Origin: Delia radicum
Taxonomy: Eukaryota; Arthropoda; Insecta; Diptera; Anthomyiidae
Length of the DNA: 64,000 nt
Reading direction: 5' to 3'
Assembly (NCBI GenBank): GCA_021234595.1
Contig: CM037851.1
Coordinates: forward strand, 136,080,776 to 136,144,775
Part shown: positions 35,311-47,132 of the stretch, in pieces
Position numbering within the stretch: the stretch's first letter is position 1
How the letters are laid out: each line of letters begins with the position of its first letter
The notes under the pieces: generated by a model
Databases searched by the model: none
What the model saw: only the letters and a program-made list of their open reading frames with translations
What the model was told of the DNA's origin: nothing
Translations under genes and position numbers: made by a program

Positions 35311-36085
35311 ATGTATATTTTACTCACTCTGCGTAATATTACGCAAAAACACACCAATTTTAAAGTAGTAAATTTACAAACATTTTTTAGAGTTAATGCT
35401 CCCATTTGCATCTTTAAGTGAGTTGAAATATTTTTTAAAAAATAAAATATTTTATATTTCAAAGTACGTTTTAATAGAATTCAGACTATACATGGTCTGT
35501 AGTTTCGCGAATATATGAATTTTTCCATATGTGAGAAAAATATTGGAACTTGTTATAGGTTGTTATTAACAAATTTTAATTTTATTTAAATATCGACATT
35601 TTGAATAAATTCCGATATTTATAACTATTAGTAAGAAAGTATTGGGCCTTTAGCTGTGCAAACTATATTTGAGCAATATTTTGTACGCATATGTAATACA
35701 CGTAATTTATCTGCAAATATTTAATTTTAGAATATATTGAATGTTTCTGTTTATGTCATGTTTTGTTTCTCAGTCTTTTTGTAATAGCTTTTGTCACAAT
35801 TTCAACAATTCAGGACACAAAGACCACGTATTATCCTTTTTTTTTTGTGCGCAAACACGTACTTACTGCCTAAGTATCTCAAAACATATTTATACAATTC
35901 ATTTTGTATGTGTTGCATTAGCTACACATTGTAGAATCTACATTAGGGCTATAACTTTTTATGTGCAAAATGTTTACCTATATCCACGAGATAGACGATA
36001 GTAGGGGAATGTGGTGCAATTTGGGACGTGTGCTAATTTGGGACTTTACATTTTTTCCCATACTAACGCATTTTTTAAATTTCTA
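35311..36085. other. Unassigned stretch
   Basis: No gene is recognised. The frame at 35741-36001 has no motif I know. GGTGCAATTTGGGAC and GCTAATTTGGGAC near 36012-36047 form a short direct repeat. Confidence 0.4.
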
Positions 36086-36735
36086 CACTCATAGAAAGAA
36101 ACCTGTAAAAATAGCAAAAAAAAGTTACTAAAAATTAGTTAAAAATGAGCTTGCAGAAAAAATTGCTAAAATAAGTAGATTTTTTTACTTAATATTAGTA
36201 ATATAAGCATACCAAGAATAAATCTGTTGAATCTACAAATATTAAGTTATATTTTAGTTAATTAAGTTAATTGAATTTAAAAAAAATATGCTGCTAACAT
36301 CACCAAATATTTACTAAATAATAGTAGACAAAAAAAAATCATAAAAAATGTGAAATTTTTAAGTTTTTTTATAAGCGAATAAAAGTCTAACCTTATGAAA
36401 TCAGCAATTTACAATCTAGTAAAAATTTCTTCTGATTTTAGCAAAATAAACTGCTATTTGCATTCTACTAAACTTGAGGAAAATATAGTAAACATTTTGT
36501 TAATATTACAGTTTTGTTCGCTATTTTGAGTCTACAAATTATTAGTAAAAGTTTTTTTTTTAAATATTTGTATTTTCAATTAACTAAAATTCACATTGAA
36601 TATCACTGAAATTTTGTAAAGTTAACAGATTTATTTTTGGTGTTGTTATATTATAAATATTCACAAAAAAAGTCTGCTAAATTCAGCAGTTTTTTCTACA
36701 CGGTAATTTTTAACAAATATTTAGTAGCGTGAGTG
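36086..36735 (+). mobile_element. CACTCA-end MITE, 650 bp
   Basis: It starts CACTCATAGAAAG and ends TAGCGTGAGTG, with TA outside each end. Its left 110 bp (TGTAAAAATAGCAAAAAAAA, GTTACTAAAAATTAGTT, TTGCAGAAAAAATTGCTAA) match 41273 and, less well, the left end of the RAG1-like element at 53336. No coding capacity. Confidence 0.65.
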
Positions 36736-37695
36736 TAACTATTGTGTCTTGTTTCTTAATAAATAATTATCACTTTGACCAATCCATATTTTAGGAGACA
36801 TATTTTTTACTACTTTTATATAGCAAATAAAAAGATCATACGAAAAATTTTATATTGGTGTTCTTGTTTTAAACTTTGAAAAAAAAATTTCAATTAAATT
36901 TTTTTTATGCCAAAATTTTTTTTGTACACACTATATTCTTCGGTGTTCCTATAGACTGAGAAAATCAACCAATCGTTTTCCTCCACCCTTTCCGATTACA
37001 GCTAAATAATTCAATCCGATTGATATGAAGTTTCTAACAGGTATAAGTGACGTAGTATCAATATCAAGTTTTGATTTCGAATCCACCTAACACCCCGGGG
37101 CGGCAATATGACCACCCAAAATAGTGAACATTTTGCATATACAATTTGAGTTCTCGCCATTTTTTCGTTTCTAATCAGATTTTCTAATATGTAATCTGCT
37201 AGTGGAGGCTAACAAAAAAACGTGCGTACATATGTGGGCTATCTCTAATAGTTCCCGAGATATTCATATTTCCCATTGTGTGATTCCAAATTAGGTCCGA
37301 CTCAAGTCCAGTTTTTTTTTGGAATAGAGCGACGAAATCGGGGCCAATTTCTTTTTTAAAATATTGGTTATTTAAGTAAATAAATTCTCGATTAAATAAA
37401 AACGATTTCTTACGCAACAAGCTTGGTGCTTGTCTTTTTTCTTCTTTTTTTACCACCAGATAAATATTTTCTTTCTGAACATATCAAGTGTGCATATTAT
37501 TCTAAAAGATCTTTTTATATTAAAGCGAGTTGTATTAAAAAATTTTGGATTTTTATGAAAGTATGAATTTTTTGCCTAACACGAATCCAAAAAATACGTA
37601 ATATTTTTTTACAAAAACGTATCTTATCTCAACAAAAAAAAAATAACAAAGCTAAAATTTCGCTTAAAGAAATCGCTTTTTTCATTCTGAATTGT
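36736..37695. other. Unassigned stretch
   Basis: A less A+T-rich island at 37060-37300 includes ACACCCCGGGGCGGC, but no gene or repeat partner was recognised. Confidence 0.4.
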
Positions 37696-37954
37696 CACTC
37701 ACAGAGAATAAAGTGCCAACCGAATTAAAAATGTATTTTAATGGTAAACAACTTATAAATTCAGTTAGTACAACGATATTTAGATTAGATTTATGAATAT
37801 TTTGGGTGTTGCAACAAAAATTCTGTTAAATTAAACGAACTTTGTTGTGAAAACTTGTGTTCAGTTATACCGACCGACTGAAATTCGTAATAACCGAATT
37901 TGAGTCGTAGTAACCGAATTTCAGTTGGCAAGTAGCTAAATTGTTCTCTGTGTG
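37696..37954 (+). mobile_element. Family A MITE, complete copy of 259 bp
   Basis: It begins CACTCACAGAGAATAAAG and ends TTGTTCTCTGTGTG, an inverted pair. It contains GTGCCAACCGAATT, TATAAATTCAGTTAGTACAA, GAATATTTTGGGTGTTG and GAAATTCGTAATAACCGAAT. It is the best-preserved family A copy here. Confidence 0.8.
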
Positions 37955-38652
37955 CAGGTTTGAGTCATAATTAAAATGTTTCTATTACAAAAAGAAAACA
38001 ATAATTATTAATAAATCTAAGAGAAGTGCAATTTTGGCCTAAGCGACTAAATAATTTTTTTAGCAAAAAGTGTGAAAAAATTGTTTACTTAAGAAAACAT
38101 AATTAATTAAATTTTAAGCATTTATGCGAAATTTACCTAAATGAGTTTATGCGCACTTATGCGAGTTTCCTAAAAAATGATTCCCCGCTTAATGCGACGA
38201 GAACTCTGATTGCGTATTTATTAGGGGAGGATTGTACTTTTTTCTAATTAATTATCTCGTTAATTATTTTTTTAATTTTATTTCTTATTTTATTTTATTT
38301 TATTTATTCGTCTATGGAATTAATTCGTCTATGGAATATTAAAATATTTACAAAAATAATATAATTTAAATTTATAATTTTAATTTGATGACAACAAAAA
38401 ACAAAACGAAACACAATAAAAACATAAAAACAATAATTAATTAATTATTTACTTATTAAGAAAAATTATTATTTTACTTTTTAATTGAGTTTGTATTAGT
38501 CGAAAAATCAATAAATTTGAATAGTTTATTAAATTCGATGCACATTCTTCCTAAGGGGTCAGCGTCTGCATAATTTGATCTAAAAAACTTAACTGATATT
38601 GGTGAAAAGTAACGCGTCGGCCTTTGAGGAACATTGAAAGAAATATTGTTCA

Positions 38653-41060
38653 TCAGGAAACCAGAACAAACATCACCATTAATATATTAAGGAGAAACGA
38701 GACGTTTAGCATAGATCTGCTGCTTTTAAGGGTTGGTAGCTTAATGAGAGCAAGTCTGCTGGTATATGACGGAAGATTCAAGTGATCATAATTTAAACTA
38801 CGTAGACAGAACAATAGAAACTGCTTTTGTACAGATGCAATACAGTCAATATGGTTCTGGTACATAGGGTCCCAAATTATAGATTCGTATTCCAAAATAG
38901 GCCTTACGAGTGACGTGTACAACGTTTTTGTTACATACGGATCATTAAAATCTTTAGCCCAACGTTTTATGAAACCGAGAACTCCCCTAGCTTTATTTAC
39001 CATACTTGTAATATGGGGAATGAAACTAAGTTTGGGATCTAACAAAACACCAAGATCTAAGAAGTTGTTTACTTTTTCTAGTTGATAACCGCCCAGCATA
39101 TAGTTTACAGATATCGGCCTCTTTCTAACAAACGTCATACATTTGCATTTTTTTAGATTTAGTTCCATTAAATTCAAGACACACCATGCATGAAACGAAT
39201 CCAAGTCATTTTGTAAAAGAGAATGGTCGGAGTATTGATTATAGCTAAGGAAAACTTTTACATCATCAGCATACATCAGAATATTTGAAAACTTTATTAC
39301 TTGTAGTAAATCATTAATAAACAATGAAAATAAAAGAGGTCCAAGGTGGCTCCCCTGAGGAACTCCGGATAGAACATCAATGTTTTTTGAAGATATTTGT
39401 TTAAAAAGAACGCTTTGTTTTCTATTTGTTAAATATGAGTATATCCACTCAATACTAAGATCAGTAAATCCCGTTAAATGTAATTTTTTTACTAAAGCTT
39501 ATGGTTGACTTTATCAAACGCCTTGCTGAAGTCTGTATAAATTGCATCAGTCTGTTTTCTTTGAAGGAAACCACGATTTACTATTGTAGTAAGTTGTAAA
39601 AGATTTGTTGAAGTCGAGCATGTTTTTTGAAAAACTTGTTGAAAAGGCGAAATTAAAGTTTTTATTTGATGACATAGGTGATCAGTAATAATTTTTCAAA
39701 AAGTTAAGGTATAATGCTCAACTTTGCAATACCTCGGTAGTTTGTAATATCAGATTTACTTCCAGATTTAAGAAGAGGCATGATAAAAGAGTCTTTCCAC
39801 ATATTAGGAAAATAGCCATATTTAATTGATGTATTAAACATAATTGCCAACGGTGTAGCTAAACCATCGGCACATTTAACGAGAATTGAGCTCGGAATTT
39901 TATTAGGTCCACTATTATAGGAAAATTTAAGCTTTTTCAATCCATTAGAAACCAATGAAACATCTAAAAAGGAATGGAAATTGTTTGATTTGCAATCAGT
40001 GAAAGTGGGTAGTAAATCATTAATAAACAATGAAAATAAAAGAGGTCCAAGGTGGCTCCCCTGAGGAACTCCGGATAGAACATCAATGTTTTTTGAAGAT
40101 ATTTGTTTAAAAAGAACGCTTTGTTTTCTATTTGTTAAATATGAGTATATCCACTCAATACTAAGATCAGTAAATCCCATTAAATGTAATTTTTTTACTA
40201 AAAGCTTATGGTTGACTTTATCAAACGCCTTGCTGAAGTCTGTATAAATTGCATCAGTCTGTTTTCTTTGAAGGAAACCACGATTTACTATTGTAGTAAG
40301 TTGTAAAGATTTGTTGAAGTCGAGCATGTTTTTTGAAAAACATGTTGAAAGGCGAAATTAAAGTTTTATTTGATGACATAGGTGATCAGTAATAATTTTT
40401 TCAAAAAGTTAAGGTATAATGCTCACTTTGCAATACCTCGGTAGTTTGTAATATCAGATTTACTTCCAGATTTAAGAGAGGCTTGATAAAAGAGTCTTTC
40501 CACATATTAGGAAAATAGCCATATTTAATTGATGTATTAAACATAATTGCCAACGGTGTTGTGTTAGCTAAACCATCGGCACATTTAACGAGAATTGAGC
40601 TCGGAATTTTATTAGGTCCACTATTATAGGAAAATTTAAGCTTTTTCAATCCATTAGAAACCAATGAACATCTAAAAAAGGAATGGAAATTGTTTGATTT
40701 GCAATCAGTGAAAGTGGTAACTGTTTGGAATCATCAAATGTTGCATCCGAATAAGTAGTAGAGAAAAAGTCAGCAAACAGATTGCTAATAATAGCATCAT
40801 CACAGGATTCGTTGTGTTGAAATTTCATCACAGCAGGAAAGCCCGTTGTTTTTCTTTGGAGTTTACAAATTTATAAAACGATTTTGGATTACGCTTAAAA
40901 TTATTTTTCATTTTAATTAAATAATCTGAGTAACAGGATTTATTTAAGGTATTATATTCGGCGCGACAAATAGAGTATTTACCATGATCAACAGTAGAAC
41001 CAGATTGTTTGTATTTTTTGTAAAATTTATTTTTTTTTCCCGCATGAAGGGCAATTTCTA
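38653..41060 (-). pseudogene. Non-LTR reverse transcriptase (duplicated and frameshifted)
   Basis: In coding order: NPKSFYKFVNS, ISNLFADFFSTTYSD, FSYNSGPNKIPSSIL, TNYRGIAKLS, then DFSKAFDKVNHK and LSGVPQGSHLGPLLF. Because of the tandem duplication, the order then returns to SNGLKKLKFSYNSG, and a second pass runs through DFSKAFDKVNH and LSGVPQGS to MYADDVKVFL (YADD at 39262-39273) and the C-terminal LALIKLPTLKS. The last 223-residue frame (39324-38653) is open. Identity to the element at 13 kb is high in the C-terminal part. The catalytic box is intact, but the duplication and shifts prevent a normal product. Confidence 0.87.
39303..40714 (-). repeat. 706-bp tandem duplication inside the RT
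   Basis: 39303-40008 and 40009-40714 are nearly identical. The unit starts GTAGTAAATCATTAATAAAC in both and ends AAAGTGG at the junction. Differences are mainly single-base indels in A, T or G runs, one 6-bp indel (GTTGTG near 40558) and a few substitutions. Confidence 0.93.
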
Positions 41061-41272
41061 AAGATACATGTTTTGATGTTTTTTCAAATAAAGTTTAATT
41101 AGTGGAACAAAATTACTGCATAACATTTTTTCAATTACTTTTTAATAAATGTGTTTGTTCTTCTCGCAATTTTTATATCCATATCGCGAAAAACGCTAAA
41201 ATCTTTTTTTTTTTTATTAAAATCATCAAAAACTCTTATTTTTGAAACGTTTTGCGGCCTTTATAATCGATT

Positions 41273-41830
41273 CACTCATACAAATAAGTCTGTAAAAATA
41301 GCAAAAAAAAGTTACTAAAAATTAGTTTTAAATGACGTTGCAGAAAAAAGTAGTAAAGTTACCTAAATCTTGTTGCTAAATAATTGTAAATAAAATCAGC
41401 AAAAAAATTACTGAGTTGCATTTGCCTATTATTTGCTTTTATTATTTTCTTTTTTCCTTTTATATGAATATCGGAATGCTATACGTCAAAGTCTGAAGCG
41501 TAATCTCAAAAATGACAATAAACGAAAAATAAGTAAAATTTAATTACATATGCATTGCTTTTTCCAAAGCTTTCGATATATATTCATTGTTAACAGAAAC
41601 ATATTTTTAAATTATTTCATTAACTTTTTTGCACATTATAAATTCTTTCATAAAATAAAACAATTTGCATAAATCATTAAAATACTTTTCTAATACAACG
41701 TGCTCACTCCATTTGTCTATTTTATACAGACAAAATATAAAATAATACACAAATACTGCATCGCAAAACATCGGAGTACAACGACCTCTGCTGGTTTTGA
41801 TTAACAAAATATATTGTTAGACTTTAGTAA
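41273..41830 (+). mobile_element. CACTCA-end MITE, left part
   Basis: CACTCATACAAATAAG followed by CTGTAAAAATAGCAAAAAAA, GTTACTAAAAATTAGTTTT and GACGTTGCAGAAAAAAGT matches the start of the 36086 element. The right end is uncertain; the frame at 41607-41807 is not recognised. Confidence 0.5.
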
Positions 41831-42794
41831 ATTCAACAAAAAAAATTAGTTTAAATTTTGAACTAGTTTAAGTCTCAATTTGAACAAAACACTAGTTTAA
41901 AACTTGGATTACTAACGGCTTACTGATTTTCTAATAACACATTGTCATCTAATTACTTCAACATTTACCAAAATATTAACTTTAGGTAAATTTAAAAAAA
42001 AATAATTGTTCCGAACTTTAAACAGGATTATAGAGGAACTGTTGTGAAAACAGCGAAATAAAATATTGGGTCTCTTTATATTGTTTATGGACTTTACGGC
42101 TTGTATAGGTAACATTTAATATTTGCAAAAAAAAACAATAATTATAACCCTAATGTACATCCCTAAATTGTAACAAATATCTACACACCAAAATAAATAT
42201 TTGTCTAAAACTAATTACAGAAATTAATTAAGAAAGGTCTTGTTCTTTGAGAATATAAGGAAAATTACCATAAAACACACATTTTTGAACATAAAAATAA
42301 ATATGAATATGAATAAATATGAGTCATACTAAGAGTGACTCATCTCAAAAAGTTTTTTTCTTAAAAAAATAATTAATATTTAAATGGGAGCTTTTTAGTA
42401 TATTTTTTATTACAATGTTTTTAAAATAAAAAGATATATTTAAAAAATACACGGAAATTATTAAAAACGAGTTCTAATTACGAAATTGATAATATTAACT
42501 AATATTTAATTGATTTTGTACCTATCACGCCAACGACAGTATTAATTACTTGATTTCAATTATTATCAAATATTTTATTAAATATTTTAGGTTAATAATT
42601 GGTTGCTTGTATGGTTTCTTTTCGTGTCCAGCTTCGAATAAGTAAATTCTCATATAGTTTATTGGATTTCTGAAAAAGAAACGCTTTACCAGCGTTTCCA
42701 AAAAGCGTTTTGCCAGAACTTGTTTAACAATTATTTTAGTGGTCTACAACAAAAAAAAATTGGTATACAATTGTTTTTCCAGAAATTCCCAACG
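41831..42794. other. Unassigned A+T-rich stretch
   Basis: TACACGGAAATTATTAAAAAC near 42450, followed by TTAATTGATTT words, resembles the end of the 46168 element, but the copy is incomplete. No gene is seen. Confidence 0.4.
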
Positions 42795-42880
42795 GCTCAA
42801 AAGCGTAGCCTCTATTTAAAAAAGTTTGTAGTCCGATTGTTCCGAGTTCGATCCCTGTTTTAGGCATACATTTTTTTGGA
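42795..42880 (+). other. tRNA-like segment
   Basis: Plus-strand CGAGTTCGATCCCTGTTTTAG is a good B box and T-arm with a 3' end. Upstream AAAAGCGTAGCCTC and TTGTAGTCCGATTG sit where D and anticodon arms would be, but the A box is poor. It is probably a relic or part of a tRNA-core repeat like those at 31718 and 51912. Confidence 0.4.
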
Positions 42881-42983
42881 ATTTATTTATATTTTTTAAT
42901 ACTTTTTTAATATAAAATTTATTTTTTTGTTTCTTTAAAAGCTCTTTTAAGACCAACTTTTATTTAGAAAGGGTATTCCTCTA

Positions 42984-44640
42984 TTTTTAATTCATTCGAC
43001 TGTGGAGATGCTCCTCACTAGGATAGACACGTTCGGCATAGGGACTTCTTGTAGGACCGCAAATGTAGCTCATGGTGGCGTTTTGTTGCATTTACTATGG
43101 ACATTGGTGATCGATGAATTATTCGAGGATCGGAACGACTTCAGTTTCAGAACCTATGGATACGCCGATGATCTTGTCATTTCAGTTGTAGGCTGGGATG
43201 ACAGGACCATCTCAGAGCGTATGCAACAGGCACTGAACTTTTCTCTTGCGTGGTGTCGCGACAAGGGTTGTCTGTCAATTCATGAAAGACAATATTGGTA
43301 CCATTTACGAATAGGAGGATACCTAATCTGTCTATGCCTGTCGTTGGGGGTGCGACAGTGGGCAGTAGCAGTGTTAAGTACATTGGTATAACATTCGATA
43401 GATCCCCTGCCTGGAACCTATATCTAGACTGTGTCTGCAAGAAGGGCATATTATTCCTGTCAGAGGCTTTTGGGAGGACATGGGGCCTAAGGGCACATAT
43501 GGTCTACTGGTCGGTTCAACACTATTGTTAAACCTATGATCGCCTATGCTGCGATCGCATGGTGGCCAAAGGTTGGACAAGGCAAGGGATGCTCTGATGA
43601 CCGGCGGAACTTGGCCGACGGATGTCCTTAGGTTTATGCTGGGAATCCCACTATTGCATATTTCTGTAATCTAGCCTGCCAGTATAGGTTCCTTAAGGAA
43701 TTCGGTGCCATGAAGAAAAGCTACCTAAGGCAAGCAAGCATCTTTATGGGTGGCCCTATCTCAAGAGTTGCATAGGATGTCATCGGAGTGGATCTTTGAC
43801 ATATACTTCGTTACGATGCTGTTTGACTAGGACATGTGGAACAATCAATACTAGGAGCCGGAGCGTGGTTCTCTGATGTGGTTCACTGATGGATCTACGC
43901 AGGCGAATGGGGGGCATGGGTGCGGGTGTCTTAAGAGCCGGTTTCCAACATGCTCTACCGTGTCTGTGAGGAGGAGTGCCCTACGAAGGGTCACGGTCAG
44001 ATATCGCATTTACATTCTTTCCGACATTCAGGCGGCATTGAGGGCTTTAATGGCCTATGAGATATAATCTGGGTTTGTCATGGAGTGAATTTTTACTCTT
44101 AATCTGCTTGGTAGGGACAACTCTTTTACCTTGGGTGGATTCCTGACCATTAGGTGCATGAGTACAATGGGAGTGCGCATTTTGTTGCTAACCCTGGGCC
44201 CGACGGTTCGTTATTGGCCCTGAACGATTTAGTGGAATACCTGAGGGGTATGTTAAGGAGAAGGTCAAGGCGTGGATGGAGTCTGAATTCTCTAGCTACT
44301 GGGAAAATTCTCTTGGCCAGCGCCAGGCTAAGAGATTGTTTTCTTTTCCTGTGCGGGGTCGAAGCGACTCTTGTCCCTCGAAAGGTCGATTTGAGGGCCC
44401 TGGCTTCGTACCTGATGGAACACTGTAATCTAAGGTACCATCTGCACAAGAGGGGTCAGTCGGCCACCGGTGTGTACTGCGTTGGTGTCTGAGTTTTCGG
44501 AGCATGTTCTCTGCGAATTTCCTATGGTTTATGGTAGGAGACTTAGCTTTCAGGGTGATCGCTTCATTTCGGCTTCCGACACTGTGAATATTTCGACTAA
44601 TGATGATTGGCTTTATAAGTAGCTTGAATCTGTAGGGAAC
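42984..44640 (+). pseudogene. Non-LTR RT plus RNase H relic (I/LOA-like), GC-richer
   Basis: Successive frames give GGVLLHLLWTLVIDEL, YGYADDLVIS (YADD at 43160-43171), VPFTNRRIPNL, VKYIGITFDRS and TWGLRAHMVYW of the RT thumb region. An RNase H domain follows: MWFTDGSTQANGGHG (43876), IYILSDIQAALRAL and VHEYNGSAHFVA. The C-terminal LRALASYLMEHCNLRYHLHK resembles the tail that precedes the Cys-rich end in this group. At least six shifts or stops are needed. RNase H after RT places it in the I/LOA/R1-type group; the exact clade is not certain. The block is visibly richer in G and C than its surroundings. Confidence 0.85.
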
Positions 44641-44933
44641 TCTAGGCAGCACAAAAAACCTTCATTGGTCGCAGTGCCTTCTGATCTAATCTATCAACTA
44701 TTATATGTCGCGGTATATAAGTGGTTATAGTGGTATATGGTGGTTTTATAGAATGTTATAGATTATTTATTGACATAAAATTCTATAATAACCGGTCTAG
44801 CTTTTCTTTAATTTGTCAACAGCGTATTTTAATCATGTCATTAATTTCAAATTTGTTTATTTATTTCTTAAACTGTATAAAACAGTTTCTTAGTTTTAAT
44901 GAAACTATTTTTAACGAAGTGTTTTCATTAGTC

Positions 44934-45737
44934 CACTCACTATATTTTTTCAGTAAAGACTAGTAATGTAAACATTAAATTAATTGAAAACCAGCTAAAA
45001 CAGGACTACTTACTTTTCGTTTAAAGCAAATGTATTTTTTAGCTTATTTTCAACTATTAAAATTAATTGACAAAAGCAGTAAAAACAATAGATTGTTTTC
45101 GTTTGTTTCAATACTCAATATATCTAATATAATAAGTTTTTGTTTTAAATTAAAATTTTTAACTTAATATTGTAACTATTACCGAAAGTTTGTTCATTGA
45201 ATAAAAGACAGAAAGTTTAACAATATATTTCTTTGGTAATTTAAACTGTATATTCCATTGAAACATCTTTACCGATAAACTTTGTAAATAACTGTTGAAC
45301 TTTTATGAAAAAGTTCTTGTCAGTGTTGTACACTCACAAGAACTTTTCCATAAAAAATCAACAGTTTTTTAAAAGTTTAATCGTTAAAATTGTTTCAATG
45401 GAATATACAGTTAAATTACCAAAGAAATATTTTTTAAAGTTCTGTCTGTTGTTCAAACAAAAAAATAAACAAAAATACGGACTTTCCGTAATAGTTAAAA
45501 TATTCAGTTAAAAATTTTCTATTCAAAACTAAAGTTGTTATATTATATTGAGTATTGAAATGAACGAAAATAATCTATTGTTTTTATGGATTTTGTCAAT
45601 TAATATTCAACAGTTGAAAATAAATAAAAAAAAAATACAATTGTGTTAAACGAAAAATAAGTAGTCCTGTTTTTAACTTATTTTCAGTTAATCAATGTGT
45701 ATATTCAGTAGTCATTATGGTAAAAATATTGTGAGTG
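44934..45737. mobile_element. 804-bp foldback element with CACTCAC ends
   Basis: Left CACTCACTATATTTTT (44934) pairs with right AAAAATATTGTGAGTG (ending 45737). The pairing continues through arms of about 390 bp (AAACAGGACTACTTA, CAATACTCAATATA, TTTAACTGTATATTCCATTG) to a centre at about 45337 with AAGTTCTTGT and ACAAGAACTT. The arms differ by many small changes, so this is an old element rather than a recent inversion. Confidence 0.85.
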
Positions 45738-45759
45738 TATTAATTTTTTTATAAATAAC

Positions 45760-45833
45760 ATGAAGTACTCGTAATATAGACATAGATCTAATTCAAAATT
45801 CATTGATATCATGCAGATAATTCTCTCAGTGTA
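45760..45833 (-). mobile_element. Family B right-end fragment
   Basis: AATTCATTGATATCATGCAG followed by ATAATTCTCTCAGTGTA is the family B terminus in reverse orientation. Confidence 0.65.
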
Positions 45834-45969
45834 GGGTACAAAAATAAAGCACTTAAGTTTTATTTAATTATAAATTCAAAACCCGATATAACGAATGATA
45901 TAGTGGCAGGCCTATGCGTTATATCAAAATATTCGTCATATCGCTACAACTTTTTTGTACTAGATCGAC
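45834..45969. other. Unassigned spacer
   Basis: CCGATATAACGAATGATATA and ATATTCGTCATATCG form a loose palindrome. A relation to a pogo-like end was considered but not supported. Confidence 0.3.
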
Positions 45970-47132
45970 TCACATTAAAGATTTTTCAAAATTCTTTATG
46001 AAAAATCTTCATAGTTTTAAAACCTTTTTATTAGTCGAAAGAAATTCTTCATAGATAATATGAATTTTTTGCATTACATTTTATGAAAAACTACATTAAT
46101 TCAATGAAAAGTTTCAATGGACGAATTCCAGCAATAAATCATAGATATAATGCAAAAAATCATTTATACACAGACAAATTATGGGCCAAAATATCTAACT
46201 AATCGATTGTTTGAATATCAATGGCAATTTAAACAATTTTTTTAATTGATTTAATTAAAAAATTTATTGAATTTTCTAGTATATCCAGTGTTGACCACAT
46301 GTAAACAAAATTTATAAAAATTTGGCAAACTTTTTTTTTTTTCTTTTATTTAGATTAAATATCAAACAAAGGTTTTATTATTTGATATAATATTATTTAA
46401 TTTGTAAATAAAAAGAAAATAAATCGCAATGATTACCTTTCAATAAGTTGAAATGTTTACCGATTTCAAATACACGCAAAATCGTAGTTATTTCACAAGA
46501 GTTTGCAACACTCTTTGCTTTGAGATATTCGTGTACGCATGACAACTTAATTTAGTTTCGTAATTTTATCTGTGACAATAAAAGTGCACATGTTGATTTA
46601 AATAAACCTTATCGAAGAAGGACAATTAAACTAATATTTTTGTAAATAATTAAATTTTCAATAAGTATAAGAGTCATTAAACTCTTACTTTAAAAGTTGT
46701 GTGTGATTTTTTTAAGATATCAATTCAATTACAAGAAAAAGTTCAAGACAATACAAGCAAAACAAAAATTTTGTCTTTACTTTTATTTGTTTTCTTATAA
46801 TACATTTTTACATTAAAAAGCTTTAATTTTATTATAAATAAATGTCAATTTAATTACAAACCTACATTTCTTTTTTTATTTAATGGAGGCATATATATAA
46901 ACTAAACTTTTTAATTGAGGTTGTAAAGAAAAACAATAACTCTTTTAATTGATATTATTATTATTTTAATTGGAAGAGTTTTAAATAAACTGTCTGCAAA
47001 TTTTTTAGTTAATAGTATCATTTAAGTGGTAGGTACAAGAGCAATTAAAATATTAATTGATTCAATAAAATTTTTAATTGAAACCCGTTTTTAGTTTTTT
47101 CTTGTGTATCATGCAGATAATTCTCTCATTGT
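45970..47132 (-). mobile_element. Family B copy split by a later insertion
   Basis: Left part (about 45970-46166) ends AATGCAAAAAATCATT; the right part (47107-47132) resumes at TATCATGCAGATAATTCTCT. Both pieces are adjacent in other family B copies. The element 46168-47108 lies between them. Confidence 0.6.
46168..47108. mobile_element. Short inverted-repeat element with TACACA ends, 941 bp
   Basis: It starts TACACAGACAAATTATGG and ends TTTAGTTTTTTCTTGTGTA. Subterminal parts carry many TTAATTGA/TCAATTAA words. Similar starts are seen near 10617 and 42450. No coding capacity is seen. Confidence 0.6.

Larger units (their letters stand above)
38300..41095 (-). mobile_element. Non-LTR retrotransposon, minus strand, internally duplicated
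   Basis: The 3' end on the minus strand is CCATAGACGAATAAATAAAA plus an A+T tail near 38275-38310, like the element at 13060-15530. RT coding sequence continues to about 41095, where the 5' end is lost before the endonuclease. A 706-bp block is present twice in tandem. Confidence 0.88.

Noticed and set aside
43177..44652. Minus-strand frames over the RT/RNase H relic
   Set aside because: They are shadows of the plus-strand retroelement, possible because this block is less A+T-rich.
45880..45960. A pogo/Tigger-like terminal repeat
   Set aside because: The CGATATAACG words only loosely resemble such ends, and no partner terminus or TA pair was found.
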